The translations under genes were made by a program, and so were the position numbers. Source: JBBDJB01 sp040880125 (GTDB lineage Bacteria > Planctomycetota > Planctomycetia > Pirellulales > JBBDJB01). From it: a stretch of DNA of 64,000 bases. The first letter of the stretch is position 1; each line of letters opens with the position of its first letter. Location of the stretch: NCBI GenBank assembly GCA_040880125.1, contig JBBDJB010000046.1, forward strand, positions 1-64,000. Direction: 5' to 3'. A model generated the notes under the pieces. That model saw only the letters and a list, made by a program, of their open reading frames with translations. It did no database searches and was not told the DNA's origin. Positions 17,215 to 25,992 of the stretch are shown here, one piece after another.

Positions 17215-18189
17215 ATGGATGCCGCCACGTGGGGACTGATCGCGCTGGTGCTGGGCCTGCTGGCCGCGGCGACCGCCGTGGGCCAGGTGCTCAAGCGCCA
17301 GCCCGAGCTGGGGCTCAACCCGGCGGCCGTGGCTGCGTTCAATCAGCGGCTGCGCGCGTGGTGGATGCTGTGCTGCCTGCTGGCGGCCGCATTCTGGTTT
17401 CACCCGGCCGCTACGGTGTTTCTGTTCGGCTGCATCTCGTTCTGGGCGCTGCGGGAGTTCATTACGCTCACGCCGACGCGGCTGGGCGATCATCGCGCAC
17501 TGTTTTGGGTCTTCTTCCTGTTCACGCCGCTGCAGTACGTGCTGGTCGGCATGGACCGGCCGGGGGTCGCGTCTGGCACCTACGGACTGTTCAACGTGCT
17601 GATCCCGGTGTATGCGTTTTTATTTGTCTTCGCCCGCATCGCCATGGCAGGCGACTACAAGCGTTTCCTGGAGCGGACCGCCAAGATCCAAGCCGGGCTG
17701 CTCGTGTGCGTGTACTGTCTGAGCTTCGCGCCGGCGCTGCTCTATCTCGACTTGCTGGACGCAGACGGCCGCCCCTGGACCGGCAGCAAGGCGGGCCTCT
17801 TGTTCTTTTTCATCTTTATCGTGCAGGTCTCAGACGCCCTGCAGTACGCCTGGGGACGGCTGTACGGCCGCCACGTAATCGCGCCGTCGATCAGCAGCAG
17901 CCGCACGTGGGAAGGATTCGTCGGCGGATCGGGTAGCGCCGCCTTGATCGGCATGGCGCTCTACTGGGCGACGCCCTTCAACTTCTGGCAATCGGCGGCC
18001 ATGTCGCTATTGATCTCGATCATGGCCTTCGCCGGCGGCTTGACAATGTCGGCCATCAAGCGCGATCGCGGCGTGAAAGACTACGGCACGCTCGTAGAAG
18101 GACATGGCGGCGTGCTCGATCGTATCGACTCGATCTGCTTCGCCGCGCCCGTCTTCTATCACATCACGCGATATTTCTTCTCCGCGTAG
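17215..18189 (+). CDS. cdsA: Phosphatidate cytidylyltransferase
   Basis: 324 residues; start at ATG 17215, two bases after the acyltransferase stop. About eight transmembrane segments and the CdsA signature near the C-terminus: SAIKRDRGVKDYG followed by EGHGGVLDRID, which carries the K-R-x4-K-D and H-G-G-x-x-D-R catalytic pattern. It makes CDP-diacylglycerol from phosphatidic acid and CTP. The N-terminal region (about 1-50) has an extra hydrophobic helix compared with the minimal enzyme. Confidence 0.93.
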   Translation: MDAATWGLIALVLGLLAAATAVGQVLKRQPELGLNPAAVAAFNQRLRAWWMLCCLLAAAFWFHPAATVFLFGCISFWALREFITLTPTRLGDHRALFWVFFLFTPLQYVLVGMDRPGVASGTYGLFNVLIPVYAFLFVFARIAMAGDYKRFLERTAKIQAGLLVCVYCLSFAPALLYLDLLDADGRPWTGSKAGLLFFFIFIVQVSDALQYAWGRLYGRHVIAPSISSSRTWEGFVGGSGSAALIGMALYWATPFNFWQSAAMSLLISIMAFAGGLTMSAIKRDRGVKDYGTLVEGHGGVLDRIDSICFAAPVFYHITRYFFSA

Positions 18190-18212
18190 TTCGGAGAGCG
18201 GACCATGCGCGG

Positions 18213-19415
18213 CTACTGGCTTGCGCTGCCTTGGGATTGTGAGCGCGACCAATGCAGGATCACCTCCCGATCCAGCGGCTCGCGCGTGACCGGCGGCGGA
18301 GGTGGCTGCGACGCGTCCGCTCCCGCCGGCGGACGAGGCCGGCGGCTGACCGGCTGGCTTAGGCGACTCGACTGGCGGTCGCGCGATTGCGAATGCAAAC
18401 GGCCCGTGCCCGATGCGATTTGATTCGATGCACTGTGATCGGGCGCGCTGCGGCCGGAAGCGTCGACCGCCACCAGCGGCGGCTCTTCGGCAGCCGGGGG
18501 ATCAGGGCTCTGCCCACGGTAGACCGACGTCGGCTGCCCCGCTTCGTACTGCGTACCGCTGGCCAAGGCCAGCAGCGTCTCTTCCGGCGCCTGTGCGGCT
18601 GCGCCAGTGGCGCCCGAGCCACTCGCGGCCGATCCATCCGACTGCGCGACGAGCGTCGCGCCAGCATCCGGGTTTCGGTCGAGCGCCGGTCGGCCTTCGC
18701 GGACCCAATCGAGCCAGTTGTCCTGTAAGGCCAGCAGGCTTTCGTAGCCGTAGTACTTCTCGATCACCCGCGGCCAGTTTTCATCCTGCAGGCCGTCGCC
18801 GAGGAATTGCATAAACTTGTGCCGCCCGCCTTGCCCGATCAGGTACTCGGCCAGGGCGTAGCCCTGCGAGTAAAGCGGCAGCATCTCCGGCGGATACTCC
18901 TTCATGGCGAACATGCGGCTGAAGGCGATGCCCTTGCCGGTCTTGAGATACGTCACCAGCATCCGCTCCAGCTTGTGGCGCTCGTCGACGTGCTCCACCG
19001 TGGTGCAGGCGCCTTCGTCGGCCCAGCGGGGCAGCGGCTGCCGAAAGTGCGAGGCGAAGATCGTGTGGGTCACTTCGTGCGGAAGCACGGAGTCGAGTAT
19101 GCGATCGAACGATCCTTGGATGTCCATCTTCCAACCGAAGACGTGACCGCGATCGAACATGAAACTGGTCGCGCCTCCGGCGCCCAGTTGATCGCTGACG
19201 CGGGCTTTGATCGGGCAGGGCTCCGACCAGTTGGGAAGCGGTGCGCCCAACCAGAACTCGGCCAGTTCCTTGCGATAGCGCTCGGCCGCCTCGCCGATCT
19301 CTTTGGCCATCTCGGGCGTGGGGGCGCTGACGACGAAGTTGGGGGTCTTGTAGCCGGCGCCTAAAGAGGCAAGCGACGCCAACAGTACGAGGGCCCGCGC
19401 GATACGAGCTTCCAT
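18213..19415 (-). CDS. Secreted HEXXH (gluzincin-like) metallopeptidase-type protein
   Basis: 400 residues from ATG 19415; the longer frame upstream is unlikely because a signal peptide starts here (MEARIARALVLLASLASLGAG). Zinc site H113-E114-V-T-H117 with a third-ligand candidate E134 in WADEG, the order of gluzincin-type peptidase MA proteins. The last 130 residues are a Ser/Pro/Gln-rich tail (from about 270) likely disordered. It would act in the periplasm. No catalytic evidence beyond the motif; in this superfamily many members are annotated only as peptidase-like proteins. Confidence 0.8.
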   Translation of the reverse strand: MEARIARALVLLASLASLGAGYKTPNFVVSAPTPEMAKEIGEAAERYRKELAEFWLGAPLPNWSEPCPIKARVSDQLGAGGATSFMFDRGHVFGWKMDIQGSFDRILDSVLPHEVTHTIFASHFRQPLPRWADEGACTTVEHVDERHKLERMLVTYLKTGKGIAFSRMFAMKEYPPEMLPLYSQGYALAEYLIGQGGRHKFMQFLGDGLQDENWPRVIEKYYGYESLLALQDNWLDWVREGRPALDRNPDAGATLVAQSDGSAASGSGATGAAAQAPEETLLALASGTQYEAGQPTSVYRGQSPDPPAAEEPPLVAVDASGRSAPDHSASNQIASGTGRLHSQSRDRQSSRLSQPVSRRPRPPAGADASQPPPPPVTREPLDREVILHWSRSQSQGSASQ

Positions 19416-19783
19416 GCTCCTCTCCTGTCCAGTTGCGGGGAAAGCCGGTGCATCCTTGCAGCTCGCGCCAACCGGCACGGTGCCGCTTCACGTGCCGCCC
19501 CGCGTCGCAAACCTTGAGCCGAACAGTTTAGCGACGGTATGCCGCTGGTCGCACGGACAGGAGCGAAGACGCGTTCAGAGCGGTGGTTGGGTCGTACATG
19601 CCGCGCGTGGAAACCGTCACTGGTCAACGCGCGCCGCCTTGTAAAGATTGCAAAAAGTTACCACGGATCGTGTGCGGCTGACTAGACCGGTTCCGGAGCA
19701 AATCGAGTTTCCGCGGAAGCGGCGTGCTAGCGCCGGATTGCCTGGGCGGCGAACGTCCGGGCGCCGTAAATGCCAAAATCGAT
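19416..19783. other. Intergenic region upstream of the peptidase gene
   Basis: About 370 bases between the peptidase start (minus strand) and the end of the Nudix gene. I see no gene or repeat. Confidence 0.45.
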
Positions 19784-20179
19784 TCATTCGATCTCGCGCA
19801 AAAGATGCTCCAAGAGCGCGCGATTGGCCGCCGGGAATGCTAGCTGAGCCAGGCGCTCGCGCGATTGCCAGCAGTACGGCGGACGCGGCTGGCCGAACGG
19901 CTCGATCGGCGCGCACGCGAAAAATGTGATCCGCACGTGCTCGTGCGGGTAGCGGTGCACCACCTGGGGGTAGGGCGCGCCAACCCGAACTGCGACGCCG
20001 GTCTCTTCCAGGCACTCTCGCGCGGCGGCATCTTGGGGAGACTCGCCGGGCTCGACCTTTCCGCCCGGAAATTCCCACAGCCCTGCTAGCGTCTGATCCG
20101 CTGTGCGCCGGCCCACCAAATACCGCCCCTGGTGCTCGACGACGGCCACGGCGATCGCGATGGGTACTTCTTGTGGCAT
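19784..20179 (-). CDS. Nudix hydrolase (MutT-like)
   Basis: 131 residues from ATG 20179; a 15-residue upstream extension (ATG 20224) is less likely. The Nudix box is complete: G40-x5-E46, then R54-E55, E58-E59-T-G61-V62. The MutT-like start VAVVEHQGRYLVGRR and short length fit an 8-oxo-dGTP or related nucleotide pyrophosphatase that uses Mg2+. Substrate assignment is from family resemblance only. Confidence 0.88.
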   Translation of the reverse strand: MPQEVPIAIAVAVVEHQGRYLVGRRTADQTLAGLWEFPGGKVEPGESPQDAAARECLEETGVAVRVGAPYPQVVHRYPHEHVRITFFACAPIEPFGQPRPPYCWQSRERLAQLAFPAANRALLEHLLREIE

Positions 20180-20333
20180 GATAGGCGGGCACCGGCCGGT
20201 AAGGGCAACATTTCGGGGCGCCACGGCGAGCTTGTCCCCGTGCCCACTGGAGCAGGGTTGAACCCATTAGTCGTGGAAACTCAGTTGGACCTGGTGCCTT
20301 ACGACCTCGTTAATGTTGCCCGCATTTCCCGCG

Positions 20334-20355
20334 GCTGATCGGTCACCAATTCAGC
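20334..20355. repeat. GCTGAA...TTCAGC palindrome, single copy
   Basis: GCTGATCGG and CAATTCAGC around the loop TCAC, one arm decayed, in the gap after the Nudix gene. The loop and right arm match the copy at 16498-16519. Confidence 0.6.
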
Positions 20356-20365
20356 GACGACTATT

Positions 20366-20400
20366 CTCCCTCTCCCTTTGGGAGAGGGCCGGGGAGAGGG
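20366..20400 (+). repeat. CTCTCCC/GGGAGAGGG repeat next to REP
   Basis: CTCCCTCTCCC is followed by GGGAGAGGG and GGGGAGAGGG, so it folds on itself. The REP palindrome at 20428-20451 lies 27 bases away. Confidence 0.75.
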
Positions 20401-20427
20401 TTTGTCGCTACTTGCGAAGACTCCACG

Positions 20428-20451
20428 CACAGACAGGAATGTCTGTGCCAC
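20428..20451 (+). repeat. REP palindrome (CACAGACA type), copy 4
   Basis: Exact consensus, 14 bases after the fabI stop codon side (fabI ends at 20466 on the minus strand). Confidence 0.85.
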
Positions 20452-20465
20452 CGGCTGAATAACTC

Positions 20466-21287
20466 TCACGACTTCTTCAACTGATCAAGCATCCGCCCGG
20501 GCGAGCCCATGATGTTGTAACCGCCGTCGATATGCATGATCTCGCCCGTTACGCCACCCGACATCTCCGAGAGCAGAAACGCGCCGCAACGTCCGACTTC
20601 CTCGTGTGTGACGTTCCGCCCGAGCGGCGCCATCTGTTCGTACAACACAAGCATGTCATCCACTCCGGCGCCGCGCCCGGCCAAGGTACGCACCGGACCG
20701 GCGCTCAGCGCGTTGACGCGGATGCCGCGGGGCCCGAGCTCGTACGCCAGGTAGCGCACCGATGCATCGAGGGCCGCCTTGCAAATGCCCATCACGTTGT
20801 AGCCTGGCACCGCCTTCTCGCCGCCAAAGTACGTCATCGTCAAGATTGCCGCGCCGTCGGCCAGCACGTCGCGCGCAGCACACGCCACCGACAGCAGGCT
20901 GTACGCGCTGATCTCCATCGCCATCTTGAATCCGTCGCGGCTGGTCTCAATCGTGTCGCGCTTCAAGTCGTCCATCGATGCGAAGGCGATCGAATGCAAC
21001 AGGAAGTCGATCTTGCCGAACTTGTCGGCTGTCGTCTTCATCACCTCGGCGGTGTTTTCGTCATTCGACACATCCAGCGGAACCAGGAATTTGGCCGCTG
21101 GGTTTTTCTCGGTGAGTTGCTCGACACGTCGCCGGTTCCGCTGCCGGGGGTCGTCCGGGCGGTCGGGCAGGTGCGTGAAGCCGCACTCGCCGCCGCCTTC
21201 CATAATCTGCTGGGCGATTGCCCAGGCGATGGAGTGATCGTTCGCCACGCCCAGGATCAGTCCCTGTTTGCCTTCAAAGAGCCCCAC
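20466..21287 (-). CDS. fabI: Enoyl-[acyl-carrier-protein] reductase FabI
   Basis: 273 residues. The open frame has no ATG near the family start; I place the start at GTG 21287 because GGGAGG lies eight bases before it and the product then begins GLFEGKQGLILGVANDHSIAW, matching FabI. It has Y153 and the Y163-x6-K170 catalytic pair (YNVMGICK). FabI reduces the enoyl-ACP double bond with NADH in fatty-acid elongation. The divergent gene at 21640 is a GAF-AAA-Fis regulator, 352 bases away, which may or may not control it. No other fab gene is adjacent. Confidence 0.95.
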   Translation of the reverse strand: MGLFEGKQGLILGVANDHSIAWAIAQQIMEGGGECGFTHLPDRPDDPRQRNRRRVEQLTEKNPAAKFLVPLDVSNDENTAEVMKTTADKFGKIDFLLHSIAFASMDDLKRDTIETSRDGFKMAMEISAYSLLSVACAARDVLADGAAILTMTYFGGEKAVPGYNVMGICKAALDASVRYLAYELGPRGIRVNALSAGPVRTLAGRGAGVDDMLVLYEQMAPLGRNVTHEEVGRCGAFLLSEMSGGVTGEIMHIDGGYNIMGSPGRMLDQLKKS

Positions 21288-21639
21288 AATCGAATCCTCC
21301 CAAGATGCGCGGCCAGTGCGGCGAGCGCGTCGGCGGCTCGCGACCTTCGCAAGATACTCCGCGGGTCGAGTTCGAGAAAGGGCCACGGGCCCGTACGCCC
21401 GGTGTCCGTTCGCGAATGCCACCGGCCCGCGCGATGGGTGTTGCGAAGCGGGTTTCACGCCGGCGACTATTGCTCCGGGCAGAAACCGCTCCGCCGACCG
21501 CCGGTCCGGAGCCCCGCAGCGATGTATCAAATGAGCTCCTCCAGTTGTTGTCGATTTGATGACGAGTGAATACACTTACTGTAGCGGATTCGGGATCGCA
21601 CCGGCCCCAAACTGCTCCGCGTCCGAAATCTGGAACACC
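21288..21639. other. Divergent promoter region fabI / GAF-AAA-Fis regulator
   Basis: 352 bases between two divergent genes; it contains the fabI ribosome site at 21296-21301. No repeat or gene recognised. Confidence 0.5.
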
Positions 21640-23559
21640 ATGAACAGGAACAACTTAAACAGCACGGCGTCCGACCGAACAGCCGACTTGTTGAGCGACA
21701 TCGTAGCTTGGTCGGTCCAATTGTCCGACCCTGGTGAGGTGCTTACCGCTTTTCTAGCCGCCGCTCGGGAGTCATTCGGAGTTGAGCTGGCGGCCCTGGC
21801 CATCGCCAAGGACGGCCGCTGGTCGGCGCGGTGGAGCGCCGGTGCTGAGCGCCGCCTGCCGGAGTCGCTGTTGGCCGACGCACTCGACAAAGAAACGCTC
21901 GTCGTCGCCGAGCACTGGTTGGCCGCTCCACTCGCGCCGCTCGACCGCGGCGAAGTCGTCCTCGTCGGTACCACACGCTCGGGCGAGCTATTGCGGATGA
22001 TCGTGCCCGCCCTGGCCAGCGCGGTGGCGGCCGTTCGCCAGCGGTCGGCCGCCGCTCGCCGCTTGCGCCGGCTGGAAACGATCCTCGAGATCGCGCAGCA
22101 GTGGTACCGTACAAACGAAACCGAGGCGCTGCTTGTTCAGATGGCCCGCGCCGCCACACAACTGTTGCACGCGGACCGCGCGAGCATCTTCCTTTGGGAT
22201 CGCGCGAACCGGCTGTTGGTCGGCCGGCCCGCCCTGGGAATTGAAGACGGCGAACTTCGCATCCCCGACGACACTGGCATCGTGGGCGACGTCGTTCGCA
22301 CCGGCAGACCGCGGCGACTTTCGGCCGACTCGCCTCAACCCAAACTCGCGCCCGAAGTCACCCGGCGGTTGGCGTACAAAACCAAGACGCTGCTGTGCGT
22401 CCCGCTGGTCACCTCAGACGGCCGCATGCTGGGCGCGTTCGAAGTTCTCAACAAGCGCTCCGGCGATTTCACCGATGAAGACGAACAAGGGCTGGTCGAG
22501 TTGGCTTCCCATGCGGCCATCGCCCTGGAGAACACTCGGCAGTTCGAGCAGCTTCTGGCGGCGCACCGGCAGATCGTCGACCAGGCCGCCGACCAGGTGC
22601 GGATGGTCGGCCAAAGCCCGGCCATCGAGGCGCTGCGCTCTACGGTCGCCCGCGTCGCGGATACGGAACTGGCGATCCTGATTCTCGGCGAGAATGGTAC
22701 GGGCAAGGAGGTCGTCAGTCGCTCGGTCCACTATTTGAGCCGCCGCCGCGATCAGCCATTCATCGCGGTCAATTGCGCCGCAATCACCGAAACGCTGCTG
22801 GAAAGCGAGCTTTTCGGTCACGAGAAGGGGGCCTTCACCGACGCCCATCAGTCGCGGCCCGGCAAGTTCGAGCTCGCCTCCGGCGGCACGTTGTTCCTCG
22901 ATGAGATCGGCGACCTCAGCCCCGGCGGTCAGGCGAAGTTGCTGCGCGTGCTGGAAGAGAAGGTCGTCGTACGCGTCGGTGGATCGACGCCGATTCATAC
23001 TGACGCCCGCGTACTGGCGGCCACGAATCAGAACCTGGCCGAGATGGTCCGCCGCAAAGACTTTCGCGAGGACCTTTACTTCCGGCTGAACGTGGTCACG
23101 CTGGAACTGCCGCCGCTGCGCGAGCGCGGCGAGGACGTGCTGCTACTGGCGGGGCACTTTCTGGATGACTTCTGCGAGCACGCCCGGCGAAAGGTGCCGA
23201 AGTTCACCGCGGCGGCCCGCAAGCGTCTGCTGCGTCACACCTGGCCCGGCAATGTCCGCGAGCTGCGCAACCTGATGGAGCGGCTGGCATACCTGGTGCC
23301 CGGTGACACGATCGATGCGGACGACTTGGCGTTCATCATTTCGCCGCCTCGCGCCGGCGCGGACAGCATCGACGCCGACCTGCCGCTGGCCGACGCGACG
23401 CAGCAGTTTCAAGTCCGATACATCAACCAGGCGATCGACCGCATGCGGGGCCACATGGGCGAAGCGGCCGAGCAGCTAGGTCTGCACCGCTCAAACCTGT
23501 ACCGCAAGATGCGCTCCCTCGACATGCCCACCCGCAAGGACGCGGGCGACTCGCGGTAA
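21640..23559 (+). CDS. GAF-domain, AAA+ (sigma-54-type), Fis-helix regulator
   Basis: 639 residues from ATG 21640, the internal start that begins at the GAF domain; ATG 21556 lies upstream in the same frame. Order: a first GAF-like region (about 10-140), a second GAF domain (about 150-310), AAA+ domain with Walker A GENGTGKE at 350-357, a GAFTDA loop at 397-402 where sigma-54 activators usually have GAFTGA, Walker B LFLDEIG near 418, and a Fis-type helix-turn-helix at about 604-630 (LGLHRSNLYRKM). Family members respond to signals through GAF and remodel RNA polymerase. The D in place of the second G suggests that sigma-54 contact is altered or absent. Confidence 0.88.
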   Translation: MNRNNLNSTASDRTADLLSDIVAWSVQLSDPGEVLTAFLAAARESFGVELAALAIAKDGRWSARWSAGAERRLPESLLADALDKETLVVAEHWLAAPLAPLDRGEVVLVGTTRSGELLRMIVPALASAVAAVRQRSAAARRLRRLETILEIAQQWYRTNETEALLVQMARAATQLLHADRASIFLWDRANRLLVGRPALGIEDGELRIPDDTGIVGDVVRTGRPRRLSADSPQPKLAPEVTRRLAYKTKTLLCVPLVTSDGRMLGAFEVLNKRSGDFTDEDEQGLVELASHAAIALENTRQFEQLLAAHRQIVDQAADQVRMVGQSPAIEALRSTVARVADTELAILILGENGTGKEVVSRSVHYLSRRRDQPFIAVNCAAITETLLESELFGHEKGAFTDAHQSRPGKFELASGGTLFLDEIGDLSPGGQAKLLRVLEEKVVVRVGGSTPIHTDARVLAATNQNLAEMVRRKDFREDLYFRLNVVTLELPPLRERGEDVLLLAGHFLDDFCEHARRKVPKFTAAARKRLLRHTWPGNVRELRNLMERLAYLVPGDTIDADDLAFIISPPRAGADSIDADLPLADATQQFQVRYINQAIDRMRGHMGEAAEQLGLHRSNLYRKMRSLDMPTRKDAGDSR

Positions 23560-23655
23560 ATCGCTTTCCACGCCGGCCTTACTAAAAAGCTGCCAACGTG
23601 GGCAGCCGCGCCGGCCACCATTTTCGCGCGATTGCGACCCTCGTTGGCCGCACCC

Positions 23656-23683
23656 TTGTCAGCGGGGGGAAAGCGTGTACCAT
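23656..23683 (+). promoter_or_regulatory. Possible sigma-70 promoter of tRNA-Lys
   Basis: TTGTCA at 23656-23661 and TACCAT at 23678-23683 with a 16-base spacer, about 28 bases before the tRNA. The -10 box is weak. Confidence 0.35.
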
Positions 23684-23711
23684 GACGTATTCCGCGAACC
23701 AGCGGTCTTTC

Positions 23712-23784
23712 GCCCCCTTAGCTCAACTGGCAGAGCATCTGACTCTTAATCAGAGGGTTCATGGTTCGAGTCCATGAGGGGGCA
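23712..23784 (+). tRNA. tRNA-Lys (anticodon CTT)
   Basis: 73 bases folding as a cloverleaf. The acceptor stem pairs GCCCCCT (23712-23718) with AGGGGGC (23777-23783), discriminator A at 23784. The anticodon arm CTGACTCTTAATCAG gives CTT in the loop, hence lysine. The T-arm has GGTTCGAGTCC. CCA is not encoded. Confidence 0.95.
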
Positions 23785-23841
23785 CTCAGTGGTCGGCCGG
23801 TCGGCCTGTATCTCTGCCGACATGACCTCCGGAGACTGGTG

Positions 23842-23868
23842 AACCCCGGCATGCTCCGGGGTTGTTTT
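23842..23868 (+). terminator. Terminator after tRNA-Lys
   Basis: Perfect stem AACCCCGG (23842-23849) and CCGGGGTT (23856-23863), six-base loop, then G and four T. Fits a rho-independent terminator 58 bases after the tRNA. Confidence 0.75.
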
Positions 23869-23972
23869 GCGCTTGGCTGTCTTCGAGCGGCTCATCCGTT
23901 CTCGACCCGCTTGACGGTAGCGTCTTGGGGAGAAGGATTGTCCGCTCCGGATGCTTTCCGATTGGATGCCCC

Positions 23973-25607
23973 TCAAGGCTGGCCGTTCTCCGCGCCGGCC
24001 GCCTGCTGCATTGCCTCAAGTTGCCGATTCCACACCGCCTCCAACTCCTTCACTCTTTGCGGTTGGGCGGCAGCCAAATTGCGCGACTCGGCCCGGTCGG
24101 TGCGCATGTCGTAAAGTTCCCAAGGCTGGCCCTTGGCCGCCACTAGCTTCCAATCGCCAACGCGTACCGCCCGATTCCCTTCGTGCAGCCACCACAGGTG
24201 GTCATGCTGGAGGCGGACGTCCTCATGGAAGGCCGGCAGCAAACTACGGCCCGGAGCCGGCGGGATTGCCTGTCCGTTCCACCGGGCGGGCTTCTCGACG
24301 CCCGACACTTCCAAAATCGTCGGTACGAAGTCGATCACGTGCGACGGCATATGCCGCAGTTCGCCACGGGCCTTGATGCCTGCCGGCCAATGCACGACCA
24401 GCGGCGTGCTGATGCCGCCTTCGTGCACCCAGGTCTTATGGCGGCGGAAGGGCGTATTCGCCGCACTGGAAAACCCGGGGCCCAGGCACAAATAGCTGGC
24501 CGCGCTGCCCGGAGCGGCGCGGGGGTCGTGTCCGCCGTCGCGAACCATTATCTCGGCGCTGGCGCCGTTGTCCGAGGCGAAGAAGATCAGCGTATTGTCC
24601 AGCGCGCCCATCGACTCGAGTTGATCGAGAAGCCGGCCGATCTCGCGGTCCATCCGGTCGACCATGGCCGCGTGGATCGCCATCTTGGTCGCCTGAAAGC
24701 GCTGTTGCCGCGGGGTGAGGTTCTTCCACGGCAGCGGGCGATTGATCTCACCGCGACCCAGCCTGGCAAGTGCATTGGGATAGGGATACGGTGGCCCCAC
24801 GTTGGGTTCCAGCCTGGAAAGGCTCGTGTTGACAATGCCCAGCTCCCGTTGACGAGCGAAGCGCCGCTGGCGCATCACGTTCCAACCCTCGACGTACTTG
24901 TCGCGGTATCGCTCGATGTCCTCGGGCAGCGCGTGCAGCGGGAAGTGGGGAGCGATGAACGCCACGTAATGAAAGAAGGGGCGATCCGCGTAGTCCTCCG
25001 CGTGTTCGCGGAGGCAGTCGATGGCGTGATCGACGGTGGCCATCGTGGCATAGTAGTCGCCTTCATCATCGGCGGGCGTGATAGGTACATCGTCCAGAAA
25101 GTTCCCGGCCGCCGTGAAGAAATTGGCTTGATTCTTCATGAGCAAGGACCGGTCGAAGCCGGCCGCCAGCACCGGTCCGTCGACGTGCCACTTGCCGCTG
25201 TGGTAGTTGCGATAGCCGTGAGGCCTGAGAAAGTCGGGCAGCAATCGCGCCCACTCGGGACGTTTCCCGCCGTGTCCGCCGCCGAAGCCGGGCAGCGCAT
25301 CGCGCCGTACCTGCTGGGCGTAGTAGCCGGTCAAGAGTGCCGCCCGAGTCGGCCAGCAACGGGCCGTATTGTAAAACTGCGTGAAGCGAAGGCCCCCGGC
25401 CGCGAGCCGGTCGAGGTTGGGGGTTTCGATCTCGCCGCCATAGCAGCCCACGTCGGAATAGCCCATGTCGTCGGTAAGAATAAAGACGATGTTCGGGCGG
25501 GACGCGCCGGCTTGTGCCGCGGCGGGTGTCGACGGCACGAGGCAGAGCGCGGCAAGCAGCGAGATCGGCAAGAGCGCCCGGGGCACCCAAGGTAGGTTGA
25601 GGCTCAT
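23973..25607 (-). CDS. Secreted arylsulfatase (type I, formylglycine-dependent)
   Basis: 544 residues from ATG 25607 (the upstream extension lacks a signal). Signal peptide with cleavage near residue 30-32. Metal aspartates D46-D47 in ILTDDMGYSDVGC, and formylglycine Cys C84 in CWPTR followed by AALLTG. Further family features: TPNLDRLAAGGLRFTQFY and FASDNGAS. It hydrolyses sulfate esters in the periplasm after conversion of C84; the substrate is probably a sulfated polysaccharide (family inference). It is one of two sulfatase domains in the window; the formylglycine-generating enzyme gene is not here. Confidence 0.93.
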   Translation of the reverse strand: MSLNLPWVPRALLPISLLAALCLVPSTPAAAQAGASRPNIVFILTDDMGYSDVGCYGGEIETPNLDRLAAGGLRFTQFYNTARCWPTRAALLTGYYAQQVRRDALPGFGGGHGGKRPEWARLLPDFLRPHGYRNYHSGKWHVDGPVLAAGFDRSLLMKNQANFFTAAGNFLDDVPITPADDEGDYYATMATVDHAIDCLREHAEDYADRPFFHYVAFIAPHFPLHALPEDIERYRDKYVEGWNVMRQRRFARQRELGIVNTSLSRLEPNVGPPYPYPNALARLGRGEINRPLPWKNLTPRQQRFQATKMAIHAAMVDRMDREIGRLLDQLESMGALDNTLIFFASDNGASAEIMVRDGGHDPRAAPGSAASYLCLGPGFSSAANTPFRRHKTWVHEGGISTPLVVHWPAGIKARGELRHMPSHVIDFVPTILEVSGVEKPARWNGQAIPPAPGRSLLPAFHEDVRLQHDHLWWLHEGNRAVRVGDWKLVAAKGQPWELYDMRTDRAESRNLAAAQPQRVKELEAVWNRQLEAMQQAAGAENGQP

Positions 25608-25809
25608 CGCGGTCTCCAAAGCGGCTGGTATTGTCAGGCGAATTGGTGCGGAAGTTGCGCAGTCGTGCGACACTGGATGCTGTATCCATCCTACCATACG
25701 CGGCGGTCAGATGACCGGGTGCGGGAACCAGCAGGGGTAGCTGAACCGGCAAGAATCCAACTCTCACCAGCGCGAGCAACGGCTTTGTCCGTGCAGCGGG
25801 CTCTGCACC

Positions 25810-25829
25810 GTGGCACAGACATTCCTGTC
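25810..25829 (-). repeat. REP palindrome (CACAGACA type), partial copy 5
   Basis: Minus-strand orientation; the outer end is lost, leaving GTGGCACAGACATTCCTGTC. Confidence 0.7.
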
Positions 25830-25849
25830 GGGGCGTCTTTTTTCTTACT

Positions 25850-25885
25850 CCCCTCTCCCCAGCCCTCTCCCCGCGGGGGAGAGGG
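25850..25885 (-). repeat. CTCTCCC repeat next to REP
   Basis: CCCCTCTCCCC and CCCTCTCCCC followed by GGGGGAGAGGG; pairs with itself. Lies 20 bases from the partial REP at 25810-25829. Confidence 0.75.
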
Positions 25886-25921
25886 AGCAAGGATGGGAGA
25901 TGATCGCAGAAAGCGCGACCG

Positions 25922-25943
25922 GCTGAAACTCGTGCGAGTTCAG
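25922..25943. repeat. GCTGAA...TTCAGC palindrome
   Basis: GCTGAAACTCG and GAGTTCAGC around a short loop, 50 bases beyond the stop codon of the giant protein gene. Confidence 0.65.
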
Positions 25944-25992
25944 CTTTGAAGAGATCGGTCCGCACGGCGGACACGATTTGCTTCGCCCTGAT

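Larger units (their letters stand above)
25608..25992. other. Intergenic region with three repeat types
   Basis: 385 bases between the sulfatase start and the stop codon of the giant protein gene. It holds a half-REP (25810-25829), a CTCTCCC repeat (25850-25885) and a TTCAGC palindrome (25922-25943). Confidence 0.6.
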
